Shown here piece by piece: positions 63,905 to 64,000 of a stretch of 64,000 bases of DNA. This DNA is from Oscillospiraceae bacterium (lineage in GTDB: Bacteria; Bacillota; Clostridia; Saccharofermentanales; Saccharofermentanaceae), in contig CADAIP010000017.1 in NCBI GenBank assembly GCA_902787975.1, forward strand, positions 83,244 through 147,243, written 5' to 3'. The translations under genes and the position numbers were made by a program. The notes below the pieces were generated by a model. That model saw only the letters and a list, made by a program, of their open reading frames with translations, ran no database searches and was not told the DNA's origin. Positions within the stretch are counted from its first letter, which is position 1; each line of letters opens with the position of its first letter.

Positions 63905-64000
63905 ATGGTAATTATCGTAACAGGCGGAGCCGGCTTTATAGGTTCAAACTTTGTTTTTCACATGCTTAAGAAATATCCTGATTACAGGATCATCTGTCTT
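63905..64000 (+). CDS. rmlB: dTDP-glucose 4,6-dehydratase, N-terminal fragment
   Basis: The first 32 residues show the dinucleotide-binding VTGGAGFIGSNFVFHMLKK, diagnostic of RmlB-type dehydratases; the window ends inside the gene. It should convert dTDP-glucose to dTDP-4-keto-6-deoxyglucose, the substrate of the FdtD-like ketoisomerase at 57604. It has a strong AGGAGG site and possibly its own promoter. Confidence 0.85.
   Translation, partial: MVIIVTGGAGFIGSNFVFHMLKKYPDYRIICL

Overview
The window looks like the chromosome of a Gram-positive (monoderm) member of the Clostridia, probably a gut or rumen lineage near the Oscillospiraceae, Lachnospiraceae or Saccharofermentans groups. The lineage is inferred from gene families and order and is not proven. 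The signs are the def-fmt-rsmB-rlmN-prpC-prkC-rsgA-rpe-thiN block, a SEC-C-tailed SecA, a PASTA kinase, cysS-mrnC-rlmB, DUF5688, an Rpn-type nuclease, VaFE/SpaA surface-protein modules and a LoaP-type NusG paralog. There is no CRISPR array, prophage or insertion sequence.

Layout. 1-12.9 kb is housekeeping: the end of secA, a purine nucleoside phosphorylase plus adenosylhomocysteinase pair (methyl-cycle salvage), then a tightly packed operon for N-formyl-methionine handling, rRNA methylation, Ser/Thr phospho-signalling, ribosome assembly, ribulose-phosphate epimerase and thiamine pyrophosphokinase. 12.9-19.3 kb is accessory: a DUF5688 protein, an Rpn-family nuclease, and a 1450-residue surface protein joining a subtilisin-like domain to thioester-like, SpaA-like and ester-bond (VaFE) modules. 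19.3-30.5 kb holds two PLP aminotransferases, a degenerate GGDEF-EAL protein, yraN, purB, a brnA antitoxin whose brnT partner is reduced to a seven-codon scar, an unclassified structured RNA region, then cysS-mrnC-rlmB and a lipoprotein. 30.5-39.2 kb mixes an AT-rich acyltransferase, a tyrosine phosphatase, tRNA-Arg, a cysteine hydrolase, tig, argJ, a His-Gln-Lys tRNA cluster, an NlpC/P60 hydrolase and a dipeptidase.

39.4 kb to the end is an exopolysaccharide or cell-surface glycan island, visibly more AT-rich than the left half. Module 1 (39.4-44.8 kb) encodes a Wzz-like protein with a decayed tyrosine-kinase tail, a nucleotide-sugar 4,6-dehydratase, a DegT aminotransferase and a small phosphoglycosyl transferase. 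A cytosolic sugar-binding-protein-like GGDEF protein follows, then loaP. LoaP is followed by a 157-nt leader with a long-range inverted repeat and a compact hairpin, and then a co-directional run of at least 15 genes: a second initiating transferase, seven glycosyltransferases, a Wzy polymerase, Wzx flippase, acetyltransferases, an epimerase and an FdtB plus FdtA-type pair. The run ends at the start of rmlB. Together these predict a repeat-unit polysaccharide containing a dTDP-3-acetamido-3,6-dideoxyhexose, with transcription through the long operon helped by LoaP.

The most notable signals are the LoaP/leader-RNA arrangement; three genes (punA, the GGDEF gene and loaP) whose -10 boxes all lie exactly 6 nt before ATG without a Shine-Dalgarno, implying leaderless mRNAs; the brnT deletion scar; the structured region and Shine-Dalgarno-sequestering repeat before cysS; and the subtilase-adhesin fusion.
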